NCBI RefSeq assembly: GCF_014698045.1
Contig: NZ_JACJSE010000008.1
Coordinates: 1-64,000 of the forward strand
Reading direction: 5' to 3'
Length of the DNA: 64,000 nucleotides
From: Aulosira sp. FACHB-615
Lineage (GTDB): Bacteria; Cyanobacteriota; Cyanobacteriia; Cyanobacteriales; Nostocaceae
Shown here one piece after another: positions 42,668-52,500 of this stretch (positions are counted from its first letter, which is position 1; every line of letters starts with the position of its first letter). The notes under the pieces are model-generated. The model saw only the letters and a program-made list of their open reading frames with translations. It was not told where the DNA came from and did no database searches. The position numbers and the translations under genes are program-made.

Positions 42668-43453
42668 ATGCAGCTGATTGACACCCACGTTCATCTTAAC
42701 TTTAATAACTTCCAGCCAGATTTAGCAGCAGTGCGATCGCGGTGGCAAGCAGCAGGGATAGTACGCTTAGTACATTCCTGTGTAGAACCATCAGAGTTTT
42801 CCAGCATTCAAGCAATTGCCCAGCAATTTCCTGAACTAAGTTTTGCTGTAGGGTTACATCCTTTGGATGCCGAAAAATGGCAAAGTGACACAGCCGAGAA
42901 AATTCAATACTTGGCAAGTTCCGACGCAAAAGTGGTGGCAATTGGGGAAATGGGGCTGGATTACTACAAAGCCGAAAACTATGAGCAGCAGCGCATAGTA
43001 TTTTCCGAGCAATTAGCGATCGCATCAGCACTGAATCTGCCCGTGATTATTCACTGTCGAGATGCGGCCAGTGATGTCAGGGAAATTTTGCAAAAAAGGC
43101 AGGAAATTACAGGCGGAAGAATGCGGGGTGTCATGCACTGCTGGGGTGGAACACCAGAGGAAACCCAATGGTTTTTGGATCTGGGTTTTTACATTAGCTT
43201 TAGCGGGACTGTAACATTCAAAAACGCTAAAGAAATTCACGCCTCAGCCGCGATGGTAAGTAGCGATCGCCTATTAATAGAAACAGACTGTCCCTTTTTG
43301 GCTCCTGTTCCCAAACGGGGTGAAAAACGCAATGAACCAGCTTATGTCCGCTATGTGGCGGAAAAATTAGCCGAGTTGCGGGGAGAGACTGTAGAAGCGA
43401 TCGCCCACCAAACCACGCAAAATGCTTGTAAACTATTTGGATTGGCTCTTTAA
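42668..43453 (+). CDS. tatD: TatD-family metal-dependent hydrolase (nuclease)
   Basis: The 261-residue protein has the TatD ligands: DTHVHL (H7 and H9), the Glu of AIGEMGLDYY, then IIHCRD, MHCWGG and the terminal ETDCPFLAP. TatD proteins are metal-dependent DNases with repair or DNA-turnover roles. ATG 42668 (MQLIDTHVHL) is the family start; the upstream in-frame ATG at 42623 lies in a heptamer-rich spacer (AATGACAA units) and is judged spurious. rpoB is downstream on the same strand after 737 bases. Confidence 0.92.
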   Translation: MQLIDTHVHLNFNNFQPDLAAVRSRWQAAGIVRLVHSCVEPSEFSSIQAIAQQFPELSFAVGLHPLDAEKWQSDTAEKIQYLASSDAKVVAIGEMGLDYYKAENYEQQRIVFSEQLAIASALNLPVIIHCRDAASDVREILQKRQEITGGRMRGVMHCWGGTPEETQWFLDLGFYISFSGTVTFKNAKEIHASAAMVSSDRLLIETDCPFLAPVPKRGEKRNEPAYVRYVAEKLAELRGETVEAIAHQTTQNACKLFGLAL

Positions 43454-43515
43454 GTAACTAACTGTTGCAATTGTCGGGTGTGTACTCAGAATGAAAAACT
43501 CAGGAGGATAAAAAT

Positions 43516-43587
43516 ATGCTAATATTAATGCCTCCAAAACATTTTGCTTGCGTCATAATGATAAAGGAAGAAACCACAAACTTTTAA
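43516..43587 (+). CDS. Possible 23-residue peptide with a perfect AGGAGG site
   Basis: AGGAGG at 43502-43507 lies eight bases before ATG 43516; the frame encodes 23 residues (MLILMPPKHFACVIMIKEET and NF) ending in TAA 43585-43587. The exact SD is unusual in this window. Could be chance; no homologue is known to me. Confidence 0.3.
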   Translation: MLILMPPKHFACVIMIKEETTNF

Positions 43588-44107
43588 GCTTAATATATTG
43601 TTATCAACTTGACCATCCTCCACTCTCCACACACGGATGCTCGGAATCAATGAATCACCATAGCAACCGACATTGAGATAAAATTTGGCAAAATATACCC
43701 TGCTTTGTATCTAAAACTATAGAAAATTGTTAAAAGTACTTGTCTTGTGAGTAAAACCCACCAAAATAAAGCCATTTTGATTCAAAGCCAGCATCACGCG
43801 GCCGATTATCATGATCTTTTGATATTGCCGTGAAGATCAGCGTGCTTAATTTAAAGATTTAAGATGCAAAAATTTTGAGCTGCGTAAGCTACTTACGCGC
43901 TTGGGAGGGGAAGTGAGGAAAATAAATCAAAGGCAGAACTCTCTCAACCTGTCGTTGAGAAATCAAGTTAATAGCTGGTTTATAACCGCTATTTATAGCT
44001 TGCAAGGGCGTTTACCCCCCTTGTCAAAATCACCCTGTCCAGATTAAAAAAATGCTGCGGTTATCAGCATGAATTAATAACAGGTGGCACAAGGAGAAGT
44101 TCCCCAA

Positions 44108-44161
44108 TGGCTACGGACACTGAAGCGGATCAAGAACCATCCCCCAACAGTGTCCTCTAAA
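44108..44161 (+). CDS. Possible 17-residue leader peptide before rpoB
   Basis: AAGGAG at 44091-44096 precedes ATG 44108 by 11 bases. The frame encodes MATDTEADQEPSPNSVL and stops at 44159-44161, thirty bases before rpoB ATG and in a different frame. It might couple to rpoB translation. Unproven. Confidence 0.35.
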
Positions 44162-44190
44162 AGTTTAACCAGGTTGACAAAGGTAGAGGC

Positions 44191-47100
44191 ATGAATAAAG
44201 ACAAATATCTGGAACCCGCCTTTTTGTTGCCCGACTTGATTGAAATTCAGCGAGCAAGCTTTCGCTGGTTTTTAGAAGAAGGGTTAATAGAAGAACTAAA
44301 TTCCTTTAGTCCTATTACAGACTATACAGGCAAATTAGAACTGCATTTTTTAGGACATAACTATAAACTTAAGGAGCCGAAGTACAGCGTAGAAGAAGCA
44401 AAACGGCGGGATAGCACCTACGCAGTACAAATGTATGTCCCCACACGCCTGTTGAACAAAGAAACAGGGGACATTAAAGAACAAGAAGTATTTATTGGTG
44501 ATTTGCCGTTAATGACCGATCGCGGCACGTTCATTATTAACGGAGCCGAGCGGGTAATTGTCAACCAAATTGTGCGATCGCCTGGAGTTTACTACAAATC
44601 GGAAATCGATAAAAACGGTCGGCGGACATATTCTGCCAGCCTCATCCCCAACCGGGGTGCATGGCTGAAATTTGAAACAGACCGGAACGATTTGGTGTGG
44701 GTACGGATTGATAAAACCCGGAAACTCTCAGCGCAAGTACTTCTCAAAGCCTTGGGTTTATCAGATAACGAAATTTTTGATGCCCTACGTCACCCAGAAT
44801 ATTTCCAAAAAACCATCGAAAAAGAAGGGCAATTCTCAGAAGAAGAAGCCCTGATGGAGTTGTATCGCAAACTCCGTCCTGGTGAACCACCAACCGTATT
44901 AGGTGGACAACAACTATTAGACTCTCGCTTCTTCGACCCCAAACGCTATGACTTGGGTCGAGTTGGTCGTTATAAACTCAACAAAAAACTCCGGTTGTCA
45001 GTTCCCGATACCATGCGTGTCCTGACCCCTGGTGATATTTTGTCAGCCGTCGATTACCTGATCAACCTGGAATACGACATCGGTAGTATAGACGACATCG
45101 ACCACTTAGGTAATCGCCGAGTCAGAAGCGTGGGCGAATTGCTGCAAAACCAAGTCAGGGTAGGTTTGAACCGTTTAGAACGGATTATTCGGGAACGGAT
45201 GACCGTATCTGATGCCGAAGTTTTGACACCAGCATCCTTGGTCAACCCCAAACCCCTAGTAGCAGCCATTAAAGAATTCTTTGGTTCCAGCCAATTAAGC
45301 CAGTTCATGGATCAAACCAATCCCCTGGCAGAACTGACACACAAACGCCGACTTTCAGCTTTAGGCCCTGGTGGTTTGACCAGAGAACGGGCGGGGTTTG
45401 CGGTGCGGGATATTCACCCCTCCCACTACGGACGGATTTGTCCCATCGAAACTCCTGAAGGCCCCAACGCGGGTTTGATTGGTTCCTTGGCTACCCATGC
45501 CCGTGTTAACCAGTATGGCTTTTTAGAAACACCATTCCGCCCTGTAGAAAATGCACGAGTCAGATTTGATCTAGCACCCGTGTATATGACCGCCGATGAA
45601 GAAGACGATCTGCGGGTCGCACCAGGAGACATCCCCGTTGATGAAAATGGCTACATTATTGGGCCACAAGTACCAGTCCGTTACCGCCAAGAATTCTCTA
45701 CCACCACACCAGAACAGGTAGACTACGTAGCCGTTTCCCCCGTGCAGATTGTCTCGGTAGCGACTAGTATGATTCCCTTCTTGGAGCATGACGACGCGAA
45801 CCGCGCCCTGATGGGTTCTAACATGCAGCGTCAAGCCGTACCTTTGCTGAAACCAGAACGTCCCTTAGTCGGAACTGGTTTGGAAGCCCAAGGTGCGAGA
45901 GACTCCGGGATGGTGATTGTTTCCCGGACAGACGGAGATGTTACCTACGTAGACGCGACAGAAATTCGTGTACGTCCCAAACCAAATTCACCAGAAATTA
46001 GATACACCGTTTCTAAATACCAACGCTCTAACCAAGACACCTGTTTAAACCAAAAACCCCTAGTCAGAATGGGTGAGAGGGTAGTAGCTGGACAAGTACT
46101 AGCCGATGGTTCCTCCACAGAAGGTGGGGAATTGGCGCTGGGACAAAACATTGTTGTCGCTTATATGCCGTGGGAAGGCTATAACTACGAAGACGCAATT
46201 TTGATTTCTGAACGCTTGGTACAAGATGACGTTTACACCTCAATTCACATTGAAAAATATGAAATTGAGGCTCGGCAAACCAAACTAGGCCCAGAAGAAA
46301 TCACCAGAGAAATTCCCAACGTTGGGGAAGATGCTTTACGCCAGTTAGACGAACAAGGCATTATCCGCATTGGGGCTTGGGTAGAATCAGGCGATATCTT
46401 AGTCGGTAAAGTTACACCCAAAGGTGAATCCGACCAACCACCAGAAGAAAAACTCTTACGTGCCATCTTCGGGGAAAAAGCGCGGGATGTGCGGGATAAC
46501 TCCTTGCGTGTACCAAACGGTGAAAAAGGTCGCGTAGTTGACGTGCGCTTGTTCACTCGTGAACAAGGGGATGAACTACCACCGGGAGCCAACATGGTAG
46601 TGCGGGTGTATGTCGCCCAGAAGCGGAAAATCCAAGTCGGAGATAAAATGGCGGGTCGCCACGGTAATAAAGGGATTATTTCGCGGATTTTGCCACTGGA
46701 AGACATGCCTTACTTACCAGATGGTTCCCCAGTAGACATCGTACTCAACCCCTTGGGCGTACCCAGCCGGATGAACGTCGGACAAGTATTTGAATGTCTG
46801 TTGGGTTGGGCTGGTCATACCTTGGGTGTGCGCTTTAAGATAGTTCCCTTTGATGAAATGTATGGGGAAGAATCATCGCGCCGCATTGTGCATGGCAAAT
46901 TGCAAGAAGCGCGGGACGAAACAGGCAAAGATTGGGTATATAACCCCGATGACCCCGGCAAAATCATGGTGTTTGATGGCCGTACCGGCGAACCCTTTGA
47001 TCGACCTGTAACCGTTGGTGTAGCTTATATGCTGAAACTGGTGCATTTGGTCGATGACAAGATTCACGCTCGTTCCACAGGTCCCTACTCCTTGGTTACA

Positions 47101-47490
47101 CAGCAACCCCTGGGTGGAAAAGCTCAACAAGGTGGTCAGAGGTTTGGGGAAATGGAAGTGTGGGCGTTGGAAGCCTTTGGTGCAGCTTATACCTTACAGG
47201 AATTGCTGACAGTGAAATCCGACGATATGCAGGGACGAAATGAAGCCTTAAATGCGATCGTTAAAGGTAAGGCAATTCCCCGACCAGGTACACCAGAATC
47301 CTTTAAGGTGTTGATGCGAGAATTGCAATCCTTGGGGTTAGATATTGCGGTTCATAAAGTAGAAACCCAAGCTGATGGTAGTTCTTTAGACGTGGAAGTT
47401 GATTTAATGGCAGACCAGTCAGCCAGACGTACACCACCACGTCCAACGTACGAATCGCTTTCCCGTGAATCGTTAGACGACGACGAGTAA
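44191..47490 (+). CDS. rpoB: RNA polymerase beta subunit
   Basis: The 1099-residue protein is RpoB: LPDLIEIQRASFRWFLEEGL at the N-terminus, the rifampicin-region FFGSSQLSQFMDQTNPLAEL and THKRRLSALGPGGLTRERAG, and C-terminal QQPLGGKAQQGGQRFGEMEV. It is shorter than the E. coli protein, as expected for cyanobacteria. With rpoC1 and rpoC2 it forms the core enzyme. The acidic tail (SLDDDE) is cyanobacterium-like. ATG 44191 follows AGGTAGAG. Confidence 0.98.
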   Translation: MNKDKYLEPAFLLPDLIEIQRASFRWFLEEGLIEELNSFSPITDYTGKLELHFLGHNYKLKEPKYSVEEAKRRDSTYAVQMYVPTRLLNKETGDIKEQEVFIGDLPLMTDRGTFIINGAERVIVNQIVRSPGVYYKSEIDKNGRRTYSASLIPNRGAWLKFETDRNDLVWVRIDKTRKLSAQVLLKALGLSDNEIFDALRHPEYFQKTIEKEGQFSEEEALMELYRKLRPGEPPTVLGGQQLLDSRFFDPKRYDLGRVGRYKLNKKLRLSVPDTMRVLTPGDILSAVDYLINLEYDIGSIDDIDHLGNRRVRSVGELLQNQVRVGLNRLERIIRERMTVSDAEVLTPASLVNPKPLVAAIKEFFGSSQLSQFMDQTNPLAELTHKRRLSALGPGGLTRERAGFAVRDIHPSHYGRICPIETPEGPNAGLIGSLATHARVNQYGFLETPFRPVENARVRFDLAPVYMTADEEDDLRVAPGDIPVDENGYIIGPQVPVRYRQEFSTTTPEQVDYVAVSPVQIVSVATSMIPFLEHDDANRALMGSNMQRQAVPLLKPERPLVGTGLEAQGARDSGMVIVSRTDGDVTYVDATEIRVRPKPNSPEIRYTVSKYQRSNQDTCLNQKPLVRMGERVVAGQVLADGSSTEGGELALGQNIVVAYMPWEGYNYEDAILISERLVQDDVYTSIHIEKYEIEARQTKLGPEEITREIPNVGEDALRQLDEQGIIRIGAWVESGDILVGKVTPKGESDQPPEEKLLRAIFGEKARDVRDNSLRVPNGEKGRVVDVRLFTREQGDELPPGANMVVRVYVAQKRKIQVGDKMAGRHGNKGIISRILPLEDMPYLPDGSPVDIVLNPLGVPSRMNVGQVFECLLGWAGHTLGVRFKIVPFDEMYGEESSRRIVHGKLQEARDETGKDWVYNPDDPGKIMVFDGRTGEPFDRPVTVGVAYMLKLVHLVDDKIHARSTGPYSLVTQQPLGGKAQQGGQRFGEMEVWALEAFGAAYTLQELLTVKSDDMQGRNEALNAIVKGKAIPRPGTPESFKVLMRELQSLGLDIAVHKVETQADGSSLDVEVDLMADQSARRTPPRPTYESLSRESLDDDE

Positions 47491-47608
47491 AGAGTAATGA
47501 GTGCTGAGTGCTGAGTATTTAATACCTCAGTATTCGCACTCACAGCTTAGAAATCTCTTGATGGATTACTTTTAACTGAATACTTGACTTATAACTCAAC
47601 ACTTAAGT

Positions 47609-49486
47609 ATGAGAGCAGCCCAAACTAATCAGTTTGACTACGTAAAAATCGGTTTGGCATCGCCAGAACGCATTCGGCAATGGGGCGAACGCACCCTACC
47701 CAATGGTCAATTAGTAGGTGAAGTCACCAAACCAGAAACGATTAACTACCGGACTTTAAAGCCAGAGATGGATGGCTTATTTTGTGAGCGCATCTTTGGC
47801 CCGGCAAAAGATTGGGAATGTCACTGTGGTAAGTACAAGAGAGTCCGCCACAGAGGAATTGTTTGTGAACGTTGTGGCGTAGAAGTTACCGAATCTAGGG
47901 TGCGCCGCCACCGCATGGGGTATATCAAACTGGCTGCACCTGTAGCTCACGTTTGGTATCTCAAAGGCATCCCCAGTTATATTGCCATCCTGTTGGATAT
48001 GCCTTTGCGGGATGTAGAACAAATAGTGTATTTCAACTCTTATGTTGTTCTCAGCCCTGGTAATGCCGAAACTTTAACTTATAAGCAACTACTGAGTGAA
48101 GACCAGTGGTTGGAAATTGAAGACCAAATTTATAGCGAAGATTCTACCTTACAAGGGGTAGAGGTGGGCATTGGTGCGGAAGCACTGCTGCGCTTGTTAG
48201 CGGATATTAATTTAGAGCAAGAAGCAGAAAGCCTGCGGGAAGAAATTAGCACAGCTAAAGGTCAAAAACGCGCCAAGCTGATTAAGCGGCTGCGGGTAAT
48301 TGATAACTTCATTGCGACTGGTTCTAAACCAGAGTGGATGGTGATGACCGTCATCCCCGTGATTCCGCCAGACTTGCGCCCAATGGTGCAACTTGATGGT
48401 GGACGGTTTGCAACCAGCGACTTGAATGATTTATACAGGCGTGTAATCAACCGCAACAACCGTCTGGCACGCCTACAGGAGATTTTGGCACCAGAAATTA
48501 TTGTGCGGAACGAAAAGCGGATGCTGCAAGAAGCGGTAGACGCGCTGATTGATAACGGTCGTCGGGGTCGGACGGTAGTTGGTGCTAATAACAGACCACT
48601 AAAATCTTTATCTGACATTATTGAAGGTAAGCAAGGACGTTTCCGGCAAAACTTGTTGGGTAAACGGGTTGACTACTCTGGACGTTCGGTAATTGTGGTG
48701 GGGCCGAAACTGAATATTCACCAGTGCGGCTTACCCAGAGAAATGGCGATCGAGTTATTTCAACCGTTTGTAATTAACCGCTTAATTCGTAGCGGCATGG
48801 TGAATAACATTAAAGCGGCGAAAAAGCTGATTTCCCGTTCTGACCCAAGTGTTTGGGATGTGTTGGAAGAGGTGATCGAAGGACACCCAGTCATGCTCAA
48901 CCGCGCACCGACACTACACCGTCTGGGGATTCAAGCTTTTGAACCAATTTTGGTGGAAGGGCGAGCCATTCAATTACATCCTTTGGTGTGTCCGGCGTTT
49001 AACGCTGACTTCGATGGCGACCAAATGGCGGTACACGTACCACTGTCTTTAGAAAGTCAGGCAGAAGCAAGGTTGTTGATGTTGGCTTCTAATAATATTT
49101 TGTCGCCAGCTACAGGTAAACCAATCATTACACCTAGCCAAGATATGGTTTTGGGGGCTTACTACCTGACCGCAGAAAATCCCCATGCTACCAAAGGTGC
49201 TGGTAAGTACTTTGCTTCCCTCGAAGATGTGATTATGGCCTTTGAGCAACAGCAAGTAGACTTACACGCCTATATCTACGTGCGGTTTGATGGTGAGCTT
49301 GAATCAGACCAACCTGATACAGAACCTTTGGAAGTGACAAATAACGATGACGGTACTCGGACGTTACTGTATAAGTTCCGCCGAGTTCGAGAAGACTCCC
49401 AAGGAAATTTGATTTCTCAGTACATACGCACAACACCTGGCCGCGTCATTTACAACAAGGCAATTCAGGAAGCACTAGTAAGTTAG
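47609..49486 (+). CDS. rpoC1: RNA polymerase gamma subunit (N-terminal part of beta-prime)
   Basis: In cyanobacteria beta-prime is split; this 625-residue part carries the zinc-binding segment (WECHCGKYKRVRHRGIVCER) and the catalytic Mg-binding NADFDGDQMAVHVPLS. Sequence and length match RpoC1 of Nostocales. It lies 118 bases after rpoB, with short heptamer-like repeats (GAGTGCT) between. Confidence 0.98.
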   Translation: MRAAQTNQFDYVKIGLASPERIRQWGERTLPNGQLVGEVTKPETINYRTLKPEMDGLFCERIFGPAKDWECHCGKYKRVRHRGIVCERCGVEVTESRVRRHRMGYIKLAAPVAHVWYLKGIPSYIAILLDMPLRDVEQIVYFNSYVVLSPGNAETLTYKQLLSEDQWLEIEDQIYSEDSTLQGVEVGIGAEALLRLLADINLEQEAESLREEISTAKGQKRAKLIKRLRVIDNFIATGSKPEWMVMTVIPVIPPDLRPMVQLDGGRFATSDLNDLYRRVINRNNRLARLQEILAPEIIVRNEKRMLQEAVDALIDNGRRGRTVVGANNRPLKSLSDIIEGKQGRFRQNLLGKRVDYSGRSVIVVGPKLNIHQCGLPREMAIELFQPFVINRLIRSGMVNNIKAAKKLISRSDPSVWDVLEEVIEGHPVMLNRAPTLHRLGIQAFEPILVEGRAIQLHPLVCPAFNADFDGDQMAVHVPLSLESQAEARLLMLASNNILSPATGKPIITPSQDMVLGAYYLTAENPHATKGAGKYFASLEDVIMAFEQQQVDLHAYIYVRFDGELESDQPDTEPLEVTNNDDGTRTLLYKFRRVREDSQGNLISQYIRTTPGRVIYNKAIQEALVS

Positions 49487-49500
49487 GGGATTAGGCAATA

Positions 49501-49560
49501 GGGAGTAGGGAGTAGGAAATTTCACCACTCACTACTCCCCACTCCCCACTCCCCACTCCC
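49501..49560. repeat. Inverted heptamer arrays between rpoC1 and rpoC2
   Basis: GGGAGTAGGGAGTAGG (49501-49516) faces a reverse-complement-like run of CACTCCC/CTACTCC units (49532-49560), so the operon transcript can fold into a hairpin in this spacer. It may affect differential expression or processing of rpoC2. Confidence 0.7.
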
Positions 49561-49586
49561 TGCCAATGACTAAGGACGAATGACTA

Positions 49587-52500
49587 ATGACTAACGAAAA
49601 AAAAGTTTTTCGCAATCGCGTAGTTGATAAAGGTCAACTGAGAAATTTGATTTCTTGGGCGTTTACCAACTACGGTACGGCGCGAACCGCAGTGATGGCG
49701 GACAAACTCAAAGATTTAGGGTTCCGCTACGCTACTAGGGCTGGGGTTTCCATCAGTGTGGATGATTTGATGGTACCACCAAGCAAGCGCAGTCTTTTGG
49801 AAGCCGCCGAAGAAGAAATTCGGGCGACAGAAGCTCGTTATCAACGGGGCGAAATCACAGAAGTAGAACGTTTCCAAAAAGTAATTGACACTTGGAACGG
49901 TACGAGTGAAGCTCTCAAAGATGAGGTGGTGGTTCACTTCAAGAAAACCAATCCCCTCAATTCTGTGTACATGATGGCGTTTTCGGGAGCGCGGGGTAAT
50001 ATTTCCCAAGTCCGTCAGTTGGTAGGGATGCGGGGACTGATGGCAGATCCCCAAGGGGAAATTATTGACTTACCAATTAAAACCAACTTCCGGGAAGGTT
50101 TAACTGTTACAGAATATATTATTTCGTCTTACGGTGCGCGGAAAGGCTTGGTAGATACGGCGCTGCGGACGGCTGACTCTGGGTATTTGACTCGCCGTCT
50201 TGTGGACGTGTCTCAGGATGTGATTATTCGGGAATTTGATTGTGGTACTACCAGAGGTATTCCGATCAAAGCTATGACTGAAGGTAGCAAAACCTTGATT
50301 CCTCTGGCGACTCGCTTGATGGGAAGGGTAATTGGCGAAGATGTTGTACATCCAACCACTGGCGAAATTATCGCACCCCGGAATACTCCAGTTTCTGATG
50401 ACTTGGCGAAAGACATTCAAAAAGCTGGGGTAACACAAGTGGTGGTGCGATCGCCTCTTACCTGTGAAGCCGCCCGTTCTGTATGTCAACATTGCTACGG
50501 CTGGAGTTTGGCGCACGCCAAAATGGTAGACCTGGGCGAAGCTGTGGGCATCATTGCGGCGCAAAGTATCGGTGAACCCGGTACTCAGCTGACCATGCGG
50601 ACATTCCACACCGGGGGGGTATTCACTGGGGAAGTTGCTCAACAAGTACGCTCCAAAATGGCTGGGACAGTCAAGATTCCTCGCAAGTTGCGGACAAGAC
50701 CCTACCGTACACGCCACGGTGAAGATGCTTTGTATGTGGAAGCAAACGGCATCTTAATTTTAGAACCCAAAAAAGAAGGTAGCGAAACCCCTGTTAACCA
50801 AGAAATTCAAGTTACCCAAGGTTCCACACTATACATCACCGATGGTCAACAGGTAAAACAAGGTCAGTTATTGGCAGAAGTCGCCATTGGGGGACGGACA
50901 ACTCGCGCCAACACTGAAAAAGCGGTGAAAGATGTGGCCTCGGACTTGGCTGGGGAAGTGAAATTTGCCGATGTGGTAGCGGAACAAAAAACCGACCGTC
51001 AAGGTAACACCACAACCACAGCCGCTAGAGGTGGTTTGATTTGGATTTTATCTGGGGAAGTTTATAACTTGCCTCCTGGTGCAGAATTGGTCGTGAATAA
51101 TGGCGATCGCATCGATACCAACGGTGTGTTAGCGGAAACCAAACTCACCAGTCAGCATGGTGGTGTAGTGCGTTTACCCGAAGCTACCCCCGGCAAGAGT
51201 ACCAGAGAAATTGAAATCATCACCGCTTCGGTAGTTCTAGACCAAGCCGCCGTTACTGTTAACAGTTCTCAAGGACGCAACAACTACTTAATTACCACTG
51301 GAAACAACCAGGAATTTAACCTGCGGGCTACCCCAGGCACAAAAGTGCAGAATGGTCAAGTAGTTGCAGAATTAATTGATGACCGCTATCGCACAACCAC
51401 TGGTGGCTTTTTGAAATTCGCTGGGCTAGAAGTCCAGAAGAAAGGCAAAGCCAAACAAGGTTATGAAGTCGTACAAGGCGGTACAATCCTGTGGATTCCC
51501 GAAGAAACCCACGAAGTTAACAAAGATATCTCGCTGCTGTTGGTAGAAGATGGTCAGTTTGTCGAAGCCGGTTCTGAGGTCGTCAAAGATATCTTCTGTC
51601 AAAACAGTGGTGTTGTAGAAGTCACCCAGAAAAACGACATTCTGCGGGAAGTGGTAATTAAACCCGGCGAACTGCTGATGGTGGATGATCCAGAAGCGGT
51701 GATTGGGCGAGATAACACCTTTGTCCAACCAGGGGAAGAACTATTGGGACAAACCGTTACCGAGTTGCGTTACATCCAGTATGTCGAATCTCCCGAAGGC
51801 CCAGCATTGTTAAGCCGTCCTGTAGTGGAATTTGCTGTACCTAATACCCCAGATGTACCTTCAACAACATCTGTAAGTCAGCAAACCGGACGTTCCATTC
51901 AATTACGTGCCGTACAACGCCTACCTTACAAAGATTCTGAGCGGGTCAAATCTGTGGAAGGTGTGGAACTACTGCGGACTCAGTTAGTGTTGGAAATTGA
52001 GCAAGAAGGCGAACAAGACCACAATGCTTCACCCTTAGCAGCCGATATTGAATTGATTCCTGATGCTGAAGATTCAGAAATCCAACGCTTGCAGTTAGTG
52101 ATTTTGGAATCATTAGTAATTCGCCGTGACATTGTAGCTGATGCTACCCAAGGTAGTACCCAAACTAGTTTGGAAGTCAAAGACGGCGACACGATCGCCC
52201 CTGGGGCTGTAGTTGCACGTACCCAAATCTTGTGTAAAGAAGGCGGGATTGTGCGCGGTGTCCAAAAAGGCACAGAAGCAGTACGCCGTTGCTTAGTATT
52301 GCGTCACAGCGATATGAACACCGTGACAACGGCTGCACAACCGAAAGTGAAAGTCGGTAATTTGCTGGTAGAAGGTGCAGAAATCGCCCCCGGTGTATTT
52401 GCGGAAGAATCTGGGGAAGTTGTAGAGGTGAAGAATGCGCCTCCCGCAGCTGCTGGTGATGAATCAGCCCTCAGTACCCATAATTATCGGGTGACGATTC

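Larger units (their letters stand above)
43454..44190. other. Long rpoB leader and promoter region
   Basis: This 737-base spacer before rpoB contains two very short ORFs with good Shine-Dalgarno sequences (43516-43587 and 44108-44161), described separately. The rest is AT-rich. It should hold the rpoB promoter and perhaps control elements in the leader. No clear hairpin terminator is seen. Confidence 0.5.
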
